The translations under genes were made by a program, and so were the position numbers. From Emiliania huxleyi CCMP1516 (Eukaryota > Haptophyta > Isochrysidales > Noelaerhabdaceae): a DNA stretch of 64,000 bases. Positions 1 to 11,652 of the stretch are shown one piece after another. The stretch lies in NCBI RefSeq assembly GCF_000372725.1, contig NW_005195300.1, positions 363,771 through 427,770 of the forward strand, in the 5' to 3' direction. The notes under the pieces were generated by a model. The model searched no databases and was not told where the DNA came from. It saw only the letters and a program-made list of their open reading frames with translations. Each line of letters opens with the position of its first letter. The stretch's first letter is position 1.

Positions 1-115
1 GCGCGCTACCCAACGCGGCCAAAGGAGATCCCCCTCGAGAACCTCGAGAGAACACACACGCGCGAAGAACCAATTTTCCCTGCCCCATTTTACCATATGC
101 TCTCTACCATATGCA

Positions 116-300
116 AGAGAGGCTCAACGCTCGGGCGTTGACCGCACCGCGTACCCTCCCCACTCCCGCCTCTCATTTGTGTCACACCACGCGGAACGCA
201 TCTCCATCGCTTCGGTGAAGCTAGGGGGTGAACCGTGCCATCCTCGATCGCCGTGCAAAGCTCGCTTCCGAGCTCTCACGCCGCGCGTAGGGCCCTTAGG
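116..300 (+). pseudogene. fragment of an unidentified repeated gene family
   Basis: A short open stretch reads GVDRTAYPPHSR and then LSFVSHHAERIS. It closely matches the 57485-57892 fragment, which reads SVDRTAYSPKYS and LSFMSHHAERIS. No start codon or complete domain is present. I do not recognise the family. Two copies at opposite ends of one window suggest a dispersed, possibly mobile, sequence. Confidence 0.4.
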
Positions 301-342
301 GGCCTAGAGAACACAACCCCCTCTCTCTTTTCTCCCAGTAAG

Positions 343-468
343 CTAAAAGTACGTATGCAAGAGCTCGTAGATATTTAGCAGTCGTTTGAATTCATTGAGC
401 TGGCCGGTGTTTTGTAGGAATATGATCAAATCGTCGGCGAACCCCAACACTTTTAGGATGTGGCGCAG
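343..468 (-). pseudogene. LINE reverse transcriptase fragment with an FADD motif
   Basis: The minus strand encodes about 40 residues that include KVLGFADDLIIFLQNTG. This is the catalytic (Y/F)xDD strand of a non-LTR reverse transcriptase, followed by the usual helix ending in a Leu/Tyr pattern. Nothing upstream (a CA-rich simple repeat) or downstream continues the domain, so this is a fragment. It is clearly poorer in GC than its surroundings. The bases just past its stop, about 331-352, recur at 55105-55127 as CCCAGTAAGCTAAAAGTAC, so the fragment end may belong to a longer dispersed repeat. Confidence 0.6.
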
Positions 469-3400
469 TTGGTCGTCGTGTACACACACACACGAGCTCA
501 CCCTCGAACCTCGCGATCTCGCCCGGCGCTCGACGTCGGGTCGGCCGCCATTGCGGTCGGCGCCACCACCTCCTCCCGCCCCCCCCCGCAGCCACTGCCG
601 CGCGGCCGCCAATGCGACCGACCCCACCCTCCTTCCCCGACCCCGCCCTAAACGCCCCCGACAGCGAAGCCCGCGCCGCGCGCGGCACCACCACCGACTC
701 TACCTCCGACCCCAGGGCCTAGGCGGCCCGCCATGAAATCTAGCCGTGTGTGCTGGCGTCCGGGTCCCAGCGGGTTTTCACGTAACAAGTACACACACAC
801 ACAGTTGGTCGTCGCCTTAGGCGCGCTGCGCGCCCCTGTTTTGGGGCGCTAGGGAGGGGTGTACCTTCCGTGAAACGATTTTTGAGGTGTGAATACACCC
901 CCTAGACGCGACGCCCCCCGAACCAACGGGCCAGACCCTTCCAGAGGGTGCCCCAGGGACGCCCAAAACCGCCCACAGCAGCCCCACAACCCTTAAACAG
1001 TACTCGGCACAACCACTCAAAGTTGGCCTCCCCCGGAGGTGTTTCACATTAGGGGCACCCTCCGGCAGGCCGCCCTGAGCCCCCTAGGCGGGCCGCCGCT
1101 GCTCTAGCGCGCAGCGACCCGATGGGCAAGGGGCCCCTACCCACCACAGACACCCTCACGCCCTCTCCCCCGGCCCGCCGCGGCACCGAGGGCGATTCTG
1201 CGCGAGGGATCGCTTCTGCGGAGCCGCAGCGGCCGGCGGCGGCGCCGCCAGCGCGGCCCGCGCGGCCGGTGGCGCCGGTAGCGCGAGCAACGGCATCGGC
1301 GATGGCGCGGCGGTCGGCGAAGGCGCGTTGGGCAGCGCGAGAAGTGGCTGCCGCCCTCCCGACGGCGGCGGCAGCCACTTCTCGCGACGAGCGTGCCCGG
1401 CTTCTTTAGCAGCAGCGCGTCTAGTCCTTTGTGAGCGCGTCTTTCGCGCCCTTGGCGGCGCCGCCGAGCACGGCGATGGCGCCCTGGAGCTCGGGGTCGC
1501 TCAGCCTTGCCTACGAGGGTGGGGACCAGGAGCGCCGAGCCAGTGGGAGGGCAGGCAAGTATGGCAAAAATGCGAGCTCCCGAGGACGTCTGGCGCCGAG
1601 TGCGTCTGGCACCGGGCACGGAAGCTCGCACTCGGCCGCACGCGATAGTGCTGCCGCGAGAACGCCAGCCATGTACGATATGTCTCGTGTACACTCCTCC
1701 TGGGTCATGGTCGGCCATATGCAGGACGGCCAGAGTCGCCCACATCGCCTACACGGTCCCGAGTGTCGTCAGACTGATACACCGCGACTCAACGGTTGAG
1801 TGCGGTCAGCGCACACAAACGTCGTCGACTGCGGCCTGGCGCGGTGATCATAGGTGCTGGAGACCAGGCAGTATGGGCCTGCAACCTGGCCACGCATGAA
1901 CTCGGTACCTACATTCGCAGAGGCCCGGCAAGGATGGGATCTAGTAGAGTGATTGCGCGCTGAGACCGTACTCCGTGGGTCGCTGGAATGACCTGTAGGG
2001 AAGTTCAGTGCCGCTGCTCGACTCTCCAGTGTCACAGCCGATGCCTGTGACCTGGCCACCGCCGCACGGTGCTTGAAATCGGCGCCTCCTCGGGTGTGCC
2101 CTAATAGACAGTCTTCGGCGGCCGTAGTCGACGCAAGAGCTTCCCTACACAGACGTCTACTGTGAACCACCGACGAATAGAGCACAGGTTTTTGGCCACG
2201 AGATCCGCCTTCGAGGTCGAGCCGAGGCTGCCGGCGTCGTCTCTGCTGCTCTGGGCATCACCTGCACAAGCCAAGCAGACTTTGTTGCAAAAGCGTAGGC
2301 GGGTCGACGCGCCGTGTGTTGGGTTCCCATCTCGGCGCGCGCGAGTCCAGGCCGAACCGACTAGCTGCCGCCGCAGCGATTGCGGCTGGGCTGCAGGCAG
2401 GCCTGTAGCAGGCGCTCGGCACGGCTGTGGCTCACAGGGCGAGCGCCTGTGGCTCGCGAAAAAAGTCGAGAGAGGCGTTTCACAAATCCGAATCGTTTCA
2501 CATTTCTTCCACCCCTCCCTACCAGCTCGAAAAATTCCCTTATTTTTGCGCCCGCACACGCCGAATCAATGCACCGAGCTCTCGAGCGCTGCTCGCTTCG
2601 ATCGGGCGCTCGCTCGGCGGGCGCGCGCAGGCACGTGGGCTCCAGCTTAGCACGGCCTCGCCAGCCGCCTCGCTTGGCAGTGCCTGGCACCTCGCTGCAC
2701 ACCGGCGGCGGCTGGTACAGCGACGGTGCTTGGCGGCGGGTGCCGGCGTCATCGCCGGCGACGTGGTGGCCAGCGCCGACCGCCGCGTCACCAACGACCG
2801 CCCCGGTGGGGTGGCGGGAGGGCGTCGACTTCCACATGCCGCCCGCTCTGGAGGAGACACCGCTGGCAGAGCGGCCGCCGCCACTGCGGCTCGACAGCAC
2901 CAAGAAGAAGCGCGCGAAAAAGATGAAGAAGCACAAGCTAAGGAAGCGGCGGAAGCGCGACCGGGCGCAGCGAAAGTGACGGCGCTCGGGCGAAGAGCCG
3001 CGCCCGCAATGCCGCGGCCCTCTCGCGCAGTGGAGGCGATGCTGCGCTCAGGTTTCTTGGCAAGGTATCTCGCACAGTCAAGCGTGGGGAGTTGATGTAC
3101 TAATTTATTCGCTGCTGGGCGCACTACGAATAGCAAAACTCATCGGGCGACGCGCCCCCCCCCGCCCGACCGCCGCGTCGGATCCCCCGCCGCGCGCCCC
3201 GCCCACCCGGCGCCCACCCCGCCCGGGCGCCCAGGGGTCCAGCGGCGGCACGCGGCAGGGTCCCACGCCAGAGTTAGGGGGCCCTTGCTTAGCGCGCGCT
3301 TGCAGTGCCCGTAAGCGCAAAAGTGCTCCCGGCACTCGCGAAGCAGGAAGGTGGCGAGACTCTGCGGCGTGGCACCGTCGTAGGTGTAGGAGCGGGTCGG

Positions 3401-3634
3401 CACTGCGCTGCCCCCGGCCTCCATCGCGAGAGCCGAGACGACCACCAGCCTTGTGGCGCCTTGGAACGTCGCGGTGTGTCGCTGCGCCCAGCACGGCGTT
3501 CTACAGCTGCTGTGTATGAGGTAGTGAACGACTGCCTAGCGCCTACATACATCAACAACACACGGTGAGGGGGCGAGGTTCGCTCGAGTCCCCCTGATTT
3601 TTCTGCGGATGTTTTTTCTTCTTTCTGGCGGCAT
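469..3634. other. gene-poor GC-rich stretch
   Basis: No frame here has a recognisable domain, splice-supported exon or plausible start. The open frames are Arg/Ala/Gly/Pro-rich translations of GC-rich low-complexity DNA, open on both strands at once. Short CA tracts lie near 480 and 790. A perfect hairpin is listed separately. Confidence 0.6.
1336..1386. repeat. perfect 20-bp inverted repeat (hairpin)
   Basis: The left arm CGCGAGAAGTGGCTGCCGCC (1336-1355) and right arm GGCGGCAGCCACTTCTCGCG (1367-1386) are exact reverse complements separated by 11 bases. No gene is recognised on either side, so a terminator or small-RNA role cannot be assigned. Confidence 0.8.
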
Positions 3635-4188
3635 ATGAGCGGCGTCAGCCCAGCCCTGCTGCCCGAGCTGGCGGTGGGCGACCTGGCCTTGCTGCGCGCC
3701 TTCCTCTCTCCGGGCGGCGGACGCGCGGCACGTCGCTCACGGCCCAGCTCGACGCGCGGCTCGACACCGAGAAGCAGGACACGCTGCTCACCTGGGCCGC
3801 TCGCCACGGGCAAGCCGAGGCGGTGCGCCGGCTGCTGATAGAAGCCGGCGCGAGCGTCGGGGTGACGACTGGCAGCGGCTGGTCCGCGCTGTTCATCGCG
3901 TGCCTGGAAGGCTACCTCGAGTGCGCCCGGCTGCTCCAGCAGGCTGGCGCGGCAGTCAACCAAGCCGTGAATGGCGGCTACACTCCGCTGTTTGTTGCGT
4001 GCCAGCAGGGGCGTCTCGAGTGCGTCCGGCTGCTCCTCGAGGCCAGCGCGGCGTGGGCGATCGACCAAGCCACGGATGACGGCGGCGTCACGCCGCTGTT
4101 CATCGCGTGCCAGGTGGGCCACCTCGAGATCGTCCGGCTGCTCCAGCAGGCTGGCGCGGCTGTGGATCACATGGTGGCTCTCTCATGA
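3635..4188 (+). CDS. ankyrin-repeat protein, frame-disturbed at its N-terminus
   Basis: From 3740 onward one frame encodes four to five ankyrin repeats, with TPLFVACQQGRLECVRLLLE, AALFIAC-type helices and VTPLFIACQVGHLEIVRLLQ, ending at 4188. The likely start is Met at 3635 (MSGVSPALLPELAVGDLALL), but it is in a different frame. The two join only if a small intron or a frameshift lies near 3700-3740. The gene at 55330 has the same GGGR-to-LDARLDTE transition with the same frame problem, so a shared intron is as likely as decay. The C-terminal block seen in the 55-kb paralogue is missing, so this copy looks truncated. Role: protein-protein interaction, partner unknown. Confidence 0.7.
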
Positions 4189-4524
4189 CGAGAGACCGAC
4201 CGACCACTCCTGGGTGGCACTGCCACCGGTGTCGCTCGACGTCCTGTCGACAGCGTGCCAACAGCGACACAGACCATGTGGGACGCGTCGAGTATCGACC
4301 TCTACTGCTTACCCAGCCTTCGAGTGTATCCTGGCTGTGGTCCCACATCCACTGGTGTCCATCTCAGAGACCGCAGGAGGTCATGAGGGTCGATGGGAGT
4401 GCTAACCCCACAATGCCTAAAGACCCAGCCACGTATACAGTAACAGTATTCTCAGATCTCAGTTGCACATTGACGATTCAGCCGATTCAGTTGCGTCTTG
4501 CGTCGAGTGTTGCGAGCGGCTCAC

Positions 4525-7500
4525 TCAAGCGTGATTCCCCGCTCCTCGCACGCGGCCACCAGCTCGGCCGGCTTGCTGCCCACGTAGAGCGCCTGCACGC
4601 GAGGGGAGGTGCGATGAGCATTGGGCGGAGCGGGGCGATATATCGGATATATCGGCGTCTCGCGCCTTCAAGCTCGGGGCGGCCCCCTCCTTGAGGGCGG
4701 CGGCCAGCGCCTTGTGGCCCTCGTCGCCAATCGGGTTGCTGCGGAGATTGAGCTCCTTGAGCCGCGGCGCTGCCCCCTCCTTGCCGAGGGTGGCGACCAG
4801 CGCCTTGCAGCCCTTGTCGCCGATCTTGTTGCGGCAGAGTTCAAGCTCCACGAGCCGCGGCGCTGCCCCCTCTTTGCCGAGGGCGGCAGCCAGCGCGTTG
4901 CAGCCCCTGTCGCCAATCTTGTTGGCCCGGAGAGAGAGCTTTTCGAGCCGCGGCGCTGCCCCGCTCGCGAGGACCTCCGCCAGCTGCGCCGCCTCCGCGT
5001 CGCCCCAGCCGAGGAAGCGGTATATCAGCAGGGTCGCCTTGCCAAACTGCTTCTCGAAGGTGGCCTCGTACAGCCGCTTCACTTTCGGCTTGTCGTCCTT
5101 GCCATTGGTGAAGCTCTTCGACTCCAGCTCCGCCGCGAACACAGACGGCAGCAGCGGAGGGCGCCGGCCGCCGCCCTGGATGCACTCGCCGATGAGGCTG
5201 GCCCAGTCGTACTCCTCACCGTCGCGCATCAGGCCGAGATCGAGCGAGAGGCTGCTGGCCTTTGTCAGGCTCGCCCAGCTCTGCTCAGTGAAGCACCAGC
5301 CGCGGTCAAAGTACTTGGCCACGTTGGTGCCCTCGGCCTGGTCCTCCGCCTTGTGGCCGTCCGGGAAGGAGGTCAGCCGCAGCACGAAAGTGTGCTGGTG
5401 GGAGTAGAGCGTGCCGAGGCAGTCCAGTCCCTGCTTGAAGAGCGCGTTCTGCTCCTCGGTGCGCATGACGCCGTTGGGGCGGTCGGGGTGCTGGTGCAGC
5501 GAGCCGAAGTCCCAAAAGACGCCGAGCCGCGGGATGTCGGGGCTGGTGAGCAGAGCCTTGAGCGCCCTTGCGACGCGGGAGAGGTTGGCTCCGCGCGGGT
5601 CGGGGTGGTCCTTGGTCAGCCACGGGTAGGAGAGCGCGGCGACGGGAAGCTCATACTTGGTCGCCTCAACGAGGTCGGCGAGGGAGAGGAAGGCCTCCTT
5701 GGGCAGCGCCTGGCGGTGGGTGAGGACGCCGCCCGCCCGCCGCCGCTGCCACAACCACCCGGTCCGCGCCTCGGCGTGGTTGATGATCCACTGCGCGTCG
5801 AGGAGGGCGACAACCGGTTCGACGGCGCCGCTCGCGAGGACTCTGAGGACTGGCTCGAGAGCGCCGCCGCCGAGCTCGCGCCAATTCTCCAGCTTCTCCT
5901 CGCTCACGCCGAGATCGGTGGCGGAGGCGAGGTCGAGCCGCTCCTCAGTCAGGGCCTCGACGCGGCTGAGCTTCATCATGCTGCTCAGCTCGTCGACAGT
6001 GCCGTAGGTGTTTGGCTCGGTGGAGACGGAGATGTGCAGCAGGAGGCAGCACGAGTCGATCCGCGTGCCGCTGGGCGAGCGCAGGTGCAGGCAGCGGTAG
6101 CCGCAGCGGAGGGAGCCGAGCACCGCCGTCTCGTACGCCACCAGCCGCCCCTCATCCTCCACCACCACCCGGAGGATGGTCTGGTGAGGCTCGGCCGCGA
6201 GGCAGTGGAAGGTCTCGTCAAAGCTCGGGTTGAGGCCGTTGCCCGCTGCGACCGCGGTGACGAGCCGAGTCACGCCCTGCGCCTCGGGCGGTGGCTGCGG
6301 CTCGCGTGCGACCGCGCAGAAGCCTCCAATTGCGTGCAGCTCGACGGCGACGCGCGGGCTCGATACGCTGGCGCGGGACCCGCTGGGCGGGCGGGGGCTG
6401 TCGCTGAGGTGCGAGACGAAGGGGTAGTGCGGCTCAGCGAGGAGGGGCCGGCACTCGTCCCGCGTCGGAAGCTGGTGCAGGGAGAGCACCTAAAGGCGGT
6501 GGCTCGCTCGGTGAGCTGACGAGAGGGAGGGCCGGTGGGGCGGCACGAGCGCGCGCCCTCAGCTCCGTCCGATGCACCTCCTCCCACTCCTCCCGCGGCG
6601 GCGGCCAAAGCTTCCTTCGCCCTGTCAGAGAGTGGCCGAGCTCCCTCTCCGAAGATGAGCGGGCCAGGCTGCCCTCGCGCGACACCCGATCGCCACCAAA
6701 GCCACCGCGACCCGGGGTCATGGGGCCTCTGTTGGTTGGGGTCGGGGGTGGGAGCGCCCGATCGGGCTCACGGAGTGCCGTGGGCTTGAGGACATAGCCG
6801 CCGCTGCCGTGAAAGAGAGCGTCGTGGAGTTGCACCGGCAGACCGTGGAGAGCGTCGTTCGTTTGCATGTTGAGCGCCACCATCTGCACACCCGCGCGCC
6901 ACGCCGCCTGCGGGTGAGGGAGGGAACTTCACTCATGAAGCGGAAAGGGCGCATGGGTTCGGGAGAGGTGGTGAGGGCGAGGGCGGGTGCGCACGAGTGG
7001 ATCGTTGTTGCTCGACCACCACCGAGTCGGAGAGGGGTAGGTTCTGACGAGCTGCGAGGCCGTGAGGGGCAGCCAGCCTCCCTGCTCGCTCAACAACCGC
7101 TCTAGCCGCTCCTCGGACAAGTTCACGACACCGCGGCGCGGCACCCTGGCGCCCGAAAGCTCGCTCGTCGGTTCCTCCGCTGCTAGCGGGACCTGAGTAT
7201 TGTATAAGAATACTGTAAGGCATATCGGTTCCCTGGGCGTTCACTAGCGCTCGCTTGCTCCGCTATCGACGAGCCGCGGTGCAGGCAGGTCGAGCTTAGA
7301 GACCCGAGGGAACACTCGGACATCTGCGTGGAGGGCCTCGTGGACTCGGACTCCTCGGGCGGCGATTGGCCGATGGAGCTCGTGGGCAGCGTGACGAGCT
7401 GACGAAGGAGCGGGTCCGTGGTCACCCCTCCCTCGTCGAGCCGCATTTTGACGAGGACCTACAGTCGAGATGTGCCCGAGATATGCCCCAAGGTGTGCCC

Positions 7501-8816
7501 GAGAGCCCCTTAGCCGCATCTTGACGAGGACCTTCCGGTGCAGATCACGGAGGGGCGTGCTCGCGACGCGGTCGCTGCGCGAGAGAAGGTCGCCGAGCGT
7601 GTCACAGAGCTCCTTGGCGATCTTCCTCTGCTGCTTCGCCGAGCAGTGCATCTCGATGCTCAGGATCACGGGGAGAGGGCTGGCGGTGAAGGCATGCTCG
7701 GCGATCGCAGCGACCACCTCGCCGAAGGCTACGCTTCCGCAGAGGAGAGAGACCCCGCCCGTCATGCGGTGAGTGACGCGCGGTCCCTGGCCCCACCACC
7801 GCCCAAAGGCGGTGGGGTCCCAGCAGTCGATCTCGAGGCAGCGAGTCCCCGAGAGGAGGAGGCGGCGGTACATGTCGGAAGACACGCCGGAGGTCAGCTG
7901 GTCGCCCTCGAGGAAGCTGTTGTGCGACGAGGCGATCCAGTAGCTGGCGAGCGGCTCGGTCGCGTCCTCCGTGGGGGCGCTCCTCCGCTCGATGGCGCTG
8001 TTGCACGGCGAGAGCAGCAGGGCGGCGAACTCGTGCACCGAGATGGGCTCAGACTCGACCGCCTCGGCCGGCCCCCTCGAGCGAGAATCGAGCGGGATGT
8101 CCCGCGCTTGCCTCGAGGCAGAGTCGCGGTGGACTGACGCGTTGCGATGCTTCTCCTTTGAGCGGAGGGCGCGGAGAGCGAGCTTCCACTCCTCCCAGAG
8201 CATGCGCCCCCCCGCGCCCTGCTCGTTGAGGCAGAAGCGAAGCAAATCTCCCAGGTTCAGCGACACCTGGGACTGCTCGACGAGGGGCACAGATGACATC
8301 CTCGTCAGCCTCGGCCCCGCCTCGAGGTCTGCGTAAGCAAGGTAGTCACTATGACGGCCGTCGGTGCACCTCGAGACCAGCTTCTCGACACACGCCTCGA
8401 TGAAGGGCGTCGTGTTCCGACTCACGTGGAGCCACTCGTGGAGCTGGGCAGCCTCGCGCGCGGCCGAGCCCCACAGCCTCTGCTCCAGCCGACACGTCGG
8501 GCGGGCCCTCGGTCGGCTCCTTGTTCGCCCTGCGGCAGAGCCGCTCCCACACGGCGTGAGGAGTGGTAGGGCGCAGCAACGGCGTAGTCCGAGCCATGCT
8601 GTACGCCCAACGCACCGCTGCCCGTGCGCGGCCGACGCAGAAGCGCACGGGCGCGCTCCTTGCGATCCGCCTGCGGAGCAGCGCCCACGGGCTCGTGCCG
8701 TGGGACGCGGCGCTGCGCGAGAACGGCGGTAGCCATTGGCTGGTGGGTAGGCAGCAGAAGCACAGCATCAGAAAGGGTAGTAGCAGCGAGAAGCCCGACA
8801 TGGCGAGGACAGGCAA
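4525..8816 (-). CDS. phosphoinositide phospholipase C fused to a HET-like domain and LRRs
   Basis: Predicted to hydrolyse PIP2 to IP3 and diacylglycerol. Order on the minus strand: degenerate EF-hand region with SVHEFAALLLSP (about 8000-8420); X domain with ASSHNSFLEGDQLTSG, the ligand pair in LEIDCWD and a second catalytic-type His in VTHRM (7480-7980); X-Y linker; Y domain split by an intron at 6908-6994, joining SSNNDPL to AAWRAGVQMVALNMQTND and running to GYVLKP; C2 domain starting after a GC-AG intron (about 6490-6556) as VLSLHQLPTRDE, then VAVELHAIGGF and NPSFDETF. The same uninterrupted exon (4525-6489) continues into a domain with ALSYPWLTKDHPDP, VFWDFGSLHQ and DRGWCFTEQSW, then three ribonuclease-inhibitor-type LRRs (LEKLSLRANKIGDRGCNALA and two more). 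The usual ENHC near the X-domain end is EMHC. The 5' end is uncertain. One candidate start at about 8801 begins MSGFSLLLPFLMLCFC, but it needs an intron near 8520 to reach the PLC frame. Confidence 0.85.
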
Positions 8817-8884
8817 GGTCGAAGGAGAGCGTCTCTCCTCGCCATCCTGACACGCGAAAAAATAAACATATATCTCGCCAAAAG

Positions 8885-9040
8885 AATTTCGAGGTCAACC
8901 GCGCCAACAAGAACGGCTCCACGCCGCTCTCTATGGCGTGCCAGAGGGGCCACCTCGACATCGTCCGGCTGCTTCTCGAGGCCGGCGCGGCGATCAACCA
9001 AGCCAACGAGCAAGGCGCCACGCCGCTGCTCATCGCATGA
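8885..9040 (+). pseudogene. isolated ankyrin-repeat fragment
   Basis: About 50 residues encode one and a half ankyrin repeats (STPLSMACQRGHLDIVRLLL, then AINQANEQGATPLLIA) and stop at 9038-9040. No start or further repeats flank it. It sits between the PLC and calmodulin-like genes and overlaps the 3' end of the latter by about 10 bases on the opposite strand. It is probably a remnant of the ankyrin family represented at 3.6 and 55 kb. Confidence 0.6.
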
Positions 9041-10097
9041 TGGCGCCATGCGCGGAGCCGAAACCTGTCCGCGCGGCGTCTGAAAAGGCGGGAGGCGTTG
9101 GAGACGGTGGTAGGGACCGAGACGCTGGCGACGGCGGTGATGACGGCGCGGCGAGCTCCCCTGTGGGCCCCGAGTGCAGCTCGGGCAGCTTCCAGCAGTC
9201 CAGCGAAAAGAATTGATCTCGGGTCAACACGTCGCTGCTCAGGTGCGACAGCGTCGAGTGGAACGCCGCGGCCTCCTCCGCCGTGAACGGCTATGGTGCA
9301 ACACATCCGGGGTCAAGGAGGACGGCAGGGTGGCCGGCCGCCGTCTTGCTGAGTAGCGATGCGCCTGGCCCGCCGTCGTCAGCAGCGCTTTCACATCCTC
9401 TACTTTCACCAGCCCAGACCCTTGTTGTGCAAGGAGTCGGAAAGCACACTCGAGCTCCACCCTGCCGTCCTCCTCGAGAACCCGCTTGCCCATGATGAGC
9501 ACAAACTCTGGAAACTCAATCTGCGAGTGCGGCGGCGGGCACGGGGCAGGGGACGATGGTGGCGGCGACGTGATGGGGGCCGAGGGCGCTGTAGCAGCTC
9601 GTGTGGCAGTCAGCACGGCAGGCTCTTTGAGAGGGAGAGCGGGACAGCAGGACACCTGCCCGTTCCCGTCCACATCTGCCGCATCCATCATCTGAGTTGT
9701 TCCTTCCGTGCTAGCCTTGAGCCCGAGGCGTCGCATGACGCTCGACAGCTCCCTGGCCTCGATGTGGCCGTTGCCGTCTCGGTCTGCATAGGGCCAAGAA
9801 GATAGCAGTGACAACGAGGCTGCGACGGTGGAGTTCGCATGGGGACGCACCAAATTTCGAGAACACCTCGTGCATCTCCACCAGCTGCGATGGCCCGAGC
9901 AGCCGCGTCCACGGATGCTTCACGAGGACTGGCCCCACTGCAGGGCGGGGCAGGGTGCGGGGCGCCATGGTGAGAAGGGCAAGGGAAGACGGGCGTCTTT
10001 GCGCCAGGCGCCACGCACTTGTGGCCTCGAGATACGCCTCGAGATCTCCTTGCGGGACGGGGCTGCTGGGCAAGCTGCAGCTGAAGAGCGACCCCAT
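9030..10097 (-). CDS. calmodulin-like EF-hand protein
   Basis: Four exons on the minus strand. Exon 1 starts at 10097 with MGSLFSCSLP, a possible N-myristoylation and palmitoylation signal, and ends in VEMHEVFSKF. Intron 1 (9784-9850, donor GTGCGT) restores FSKFDRDGNGHIEAREL, a canonical EF-hand. Intron 2 (9521-9655) restores ADVDGNGQIEFPEFVLIMGK, a second EF-hand. Then ELECAFRLLAQQGSGLVKVE resembles calmodulin hand 3 with a poor loop. A third intron, probably GC-AG (about 9291-9376), leads to FTAEEAAAFHSTLSHLSSDV and a Ser/Pro-rich end at 9030. Two good calcium loops plus two degenerate ones suggest a membrane-tethered calcium sensor. It lies head-to-tail just upstream of the PLC gene on the same strand, with a stop codon between them. 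Confidence 0.85.
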
Positions 10098-10159
10098 CGC
10101 GGCTGGCGCGGCGGTTACGCCTCGTCCCTATCATTGAAAGTAGCAGAGGGGTCGGACCA

Positions 10160-10700
10160 CACGCTCTCCGAATGGGATTTTCTGCCCTGCCGCCTGTCGC
10201 GGCCCCGCCTGCCTCCCGGGGCCCGCCCGGCCGTGCCATCCGCCGCCGGACCGCCCGGCGGGTCCAACCCGAAGCGGGCGACCGGCCGTTCGCACCGCTC
10301 GGCCGGCGGGGCGAGCCCCGCGGCCCTCGATCGCTCGCCCCGGGACGTGGCCCGACCGGCCCACGCGCACGTCCTGGCCTCTACCGCCGCTTTCGGCGGC
10401 GCAATTTGCGCCTTCATCGCTCTCTGGATCCTCCTGGCACCCATCGGACTCTTCCCGACGGTCGGCGGCACCCACTCCGTGCACTTTGAGTCAGACTCGC
10501 TCTTCGGCAGGCACGCTCTTCGGCAAAAAGTCGCCGCCGCCGTTCACGCCGAGCCAGCCAGTTGCCGGCTCGCACGGCAGCCTCTTCCTCTCGACCAGCC
10601 TCAACTTCGACACGGTCATCATTTTGTCGCTGCGTGCTCGTGGCGAGCCGGGCGGCGGTCAAAGTTTGCCCAGACGAGCGCCAGGCGATAGCAAGGTCTC
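10160..10700 (+). CDS. possible single-span membrane protein (weak)
   Basis: One frame contains a convincing hydrophobic helix (AAFGGAICAFIALWILLAPI, about 10385-10450) after a Pro/Ala-rich stretch, then GLFPTVGGTHSVHF. The sense continues better in another frame as LFGKKSPPPFTPSQPV, so an intron or frame disturbance near 10490-10515 would be needed. A short direct repeat around CTCTTCGGCA is at that point. I recognise no family. Confidence 0.25.
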
Positions 10701-11652
10701 TGTTCGCCCTGTGCATGTCAGGCCAGGCTGCAGCGGGGCACTACCATCGTGCTACGCTGTTGCAGCCTGACCTTTCCCACTGTGCACAGCCGCCAGAGCA
10801 CCACCACCGCCCGGCATCGTGTCACGGCGAGCTCCTTCTGCACCCGTTCGCGAGGCTCTCGCGCTGGCACACTTCGGCCTTCCGCTGCTCGCGTTCGGCG
10901 AGCTCTTCTCCGCACTCCTGCCACGGTGCCGTCGCCACACACCTTCTGGCCGGCCTGAGCCATGCGGACTCGACCTCTCTCCCTCTCTGGAGCACGCCAC
11001 GGGCCGCGACGGCTGCTGGCAGCCGGCCGGCGTGAGGAGGCAGTTTGCCGGCACAGTCGAGCTGGAGTATCCGCTTCTTGATGCTTCTGCGGTCAAGCTC
11101 GACCTTATGTGACATGATATGCCACAATAATGCATGCTCTCACCCCTCAAAGTGTCGAAGTTTACCGGTGACTTCTTCAAACGAACGCGCTTCGAGGTTC
11201 GACAATCGCTAAGCTGCTTATGCGTTATGGGGCACCGCTGCGACTCCCTTGGGGATGCCTGAGGCCACCCCAAGCACTCCCTAAGCCTTACGTGGACGAT
11301 TTCAACCCTACTCTGTGTTTGTTCGTCTACGCACATTAGCAACTTTGTGCTCATGTCAACGCCACGCCAGCGCTAGCCCATTCAACCCCGCCCCATTGGG
11401 GGCGGGGCCCGTCAAGGGCCTCACTCTAGTGAAAAGAAAAAACAATCCACCCTCCCATACGTCTTTGAGGCTCCTCCTTTGCTGTCCCCATCTCCTCATC
11501 TCTTTCCCGCCTGGGCGGGGCAGTGGGCGGGCGCGCGGTGCGGCGTGGCGTGTGAGTGTGTGCGACTGCAACGAAGGACCGCTAGCAAGGGACCATTGGG
11601 TTTGTACTATTAACAACGAAGGCGCTCTAAAAAAAAAAACTAAAGACCACAC
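10701..11652. other. no supported gene
   Basis: I see no domain, splice pattern or repeat family. Open frames occur on both strands with biased Ser/Arg/Pro composition. An A-run at 11630-11640 and a pyrimidine-rich stretch at 11440-11510 are the only local features. Confidence 0.5.

Noticed and set aside
9030-10097. Calmodulin-like EF-hands as the N-terminus of the PLC
   Set aside because: An in-frame stop at 9030, a myristoylation-type start at 10097, and a separate degenerate EF-hand region already inside the PLC argue for two genes.
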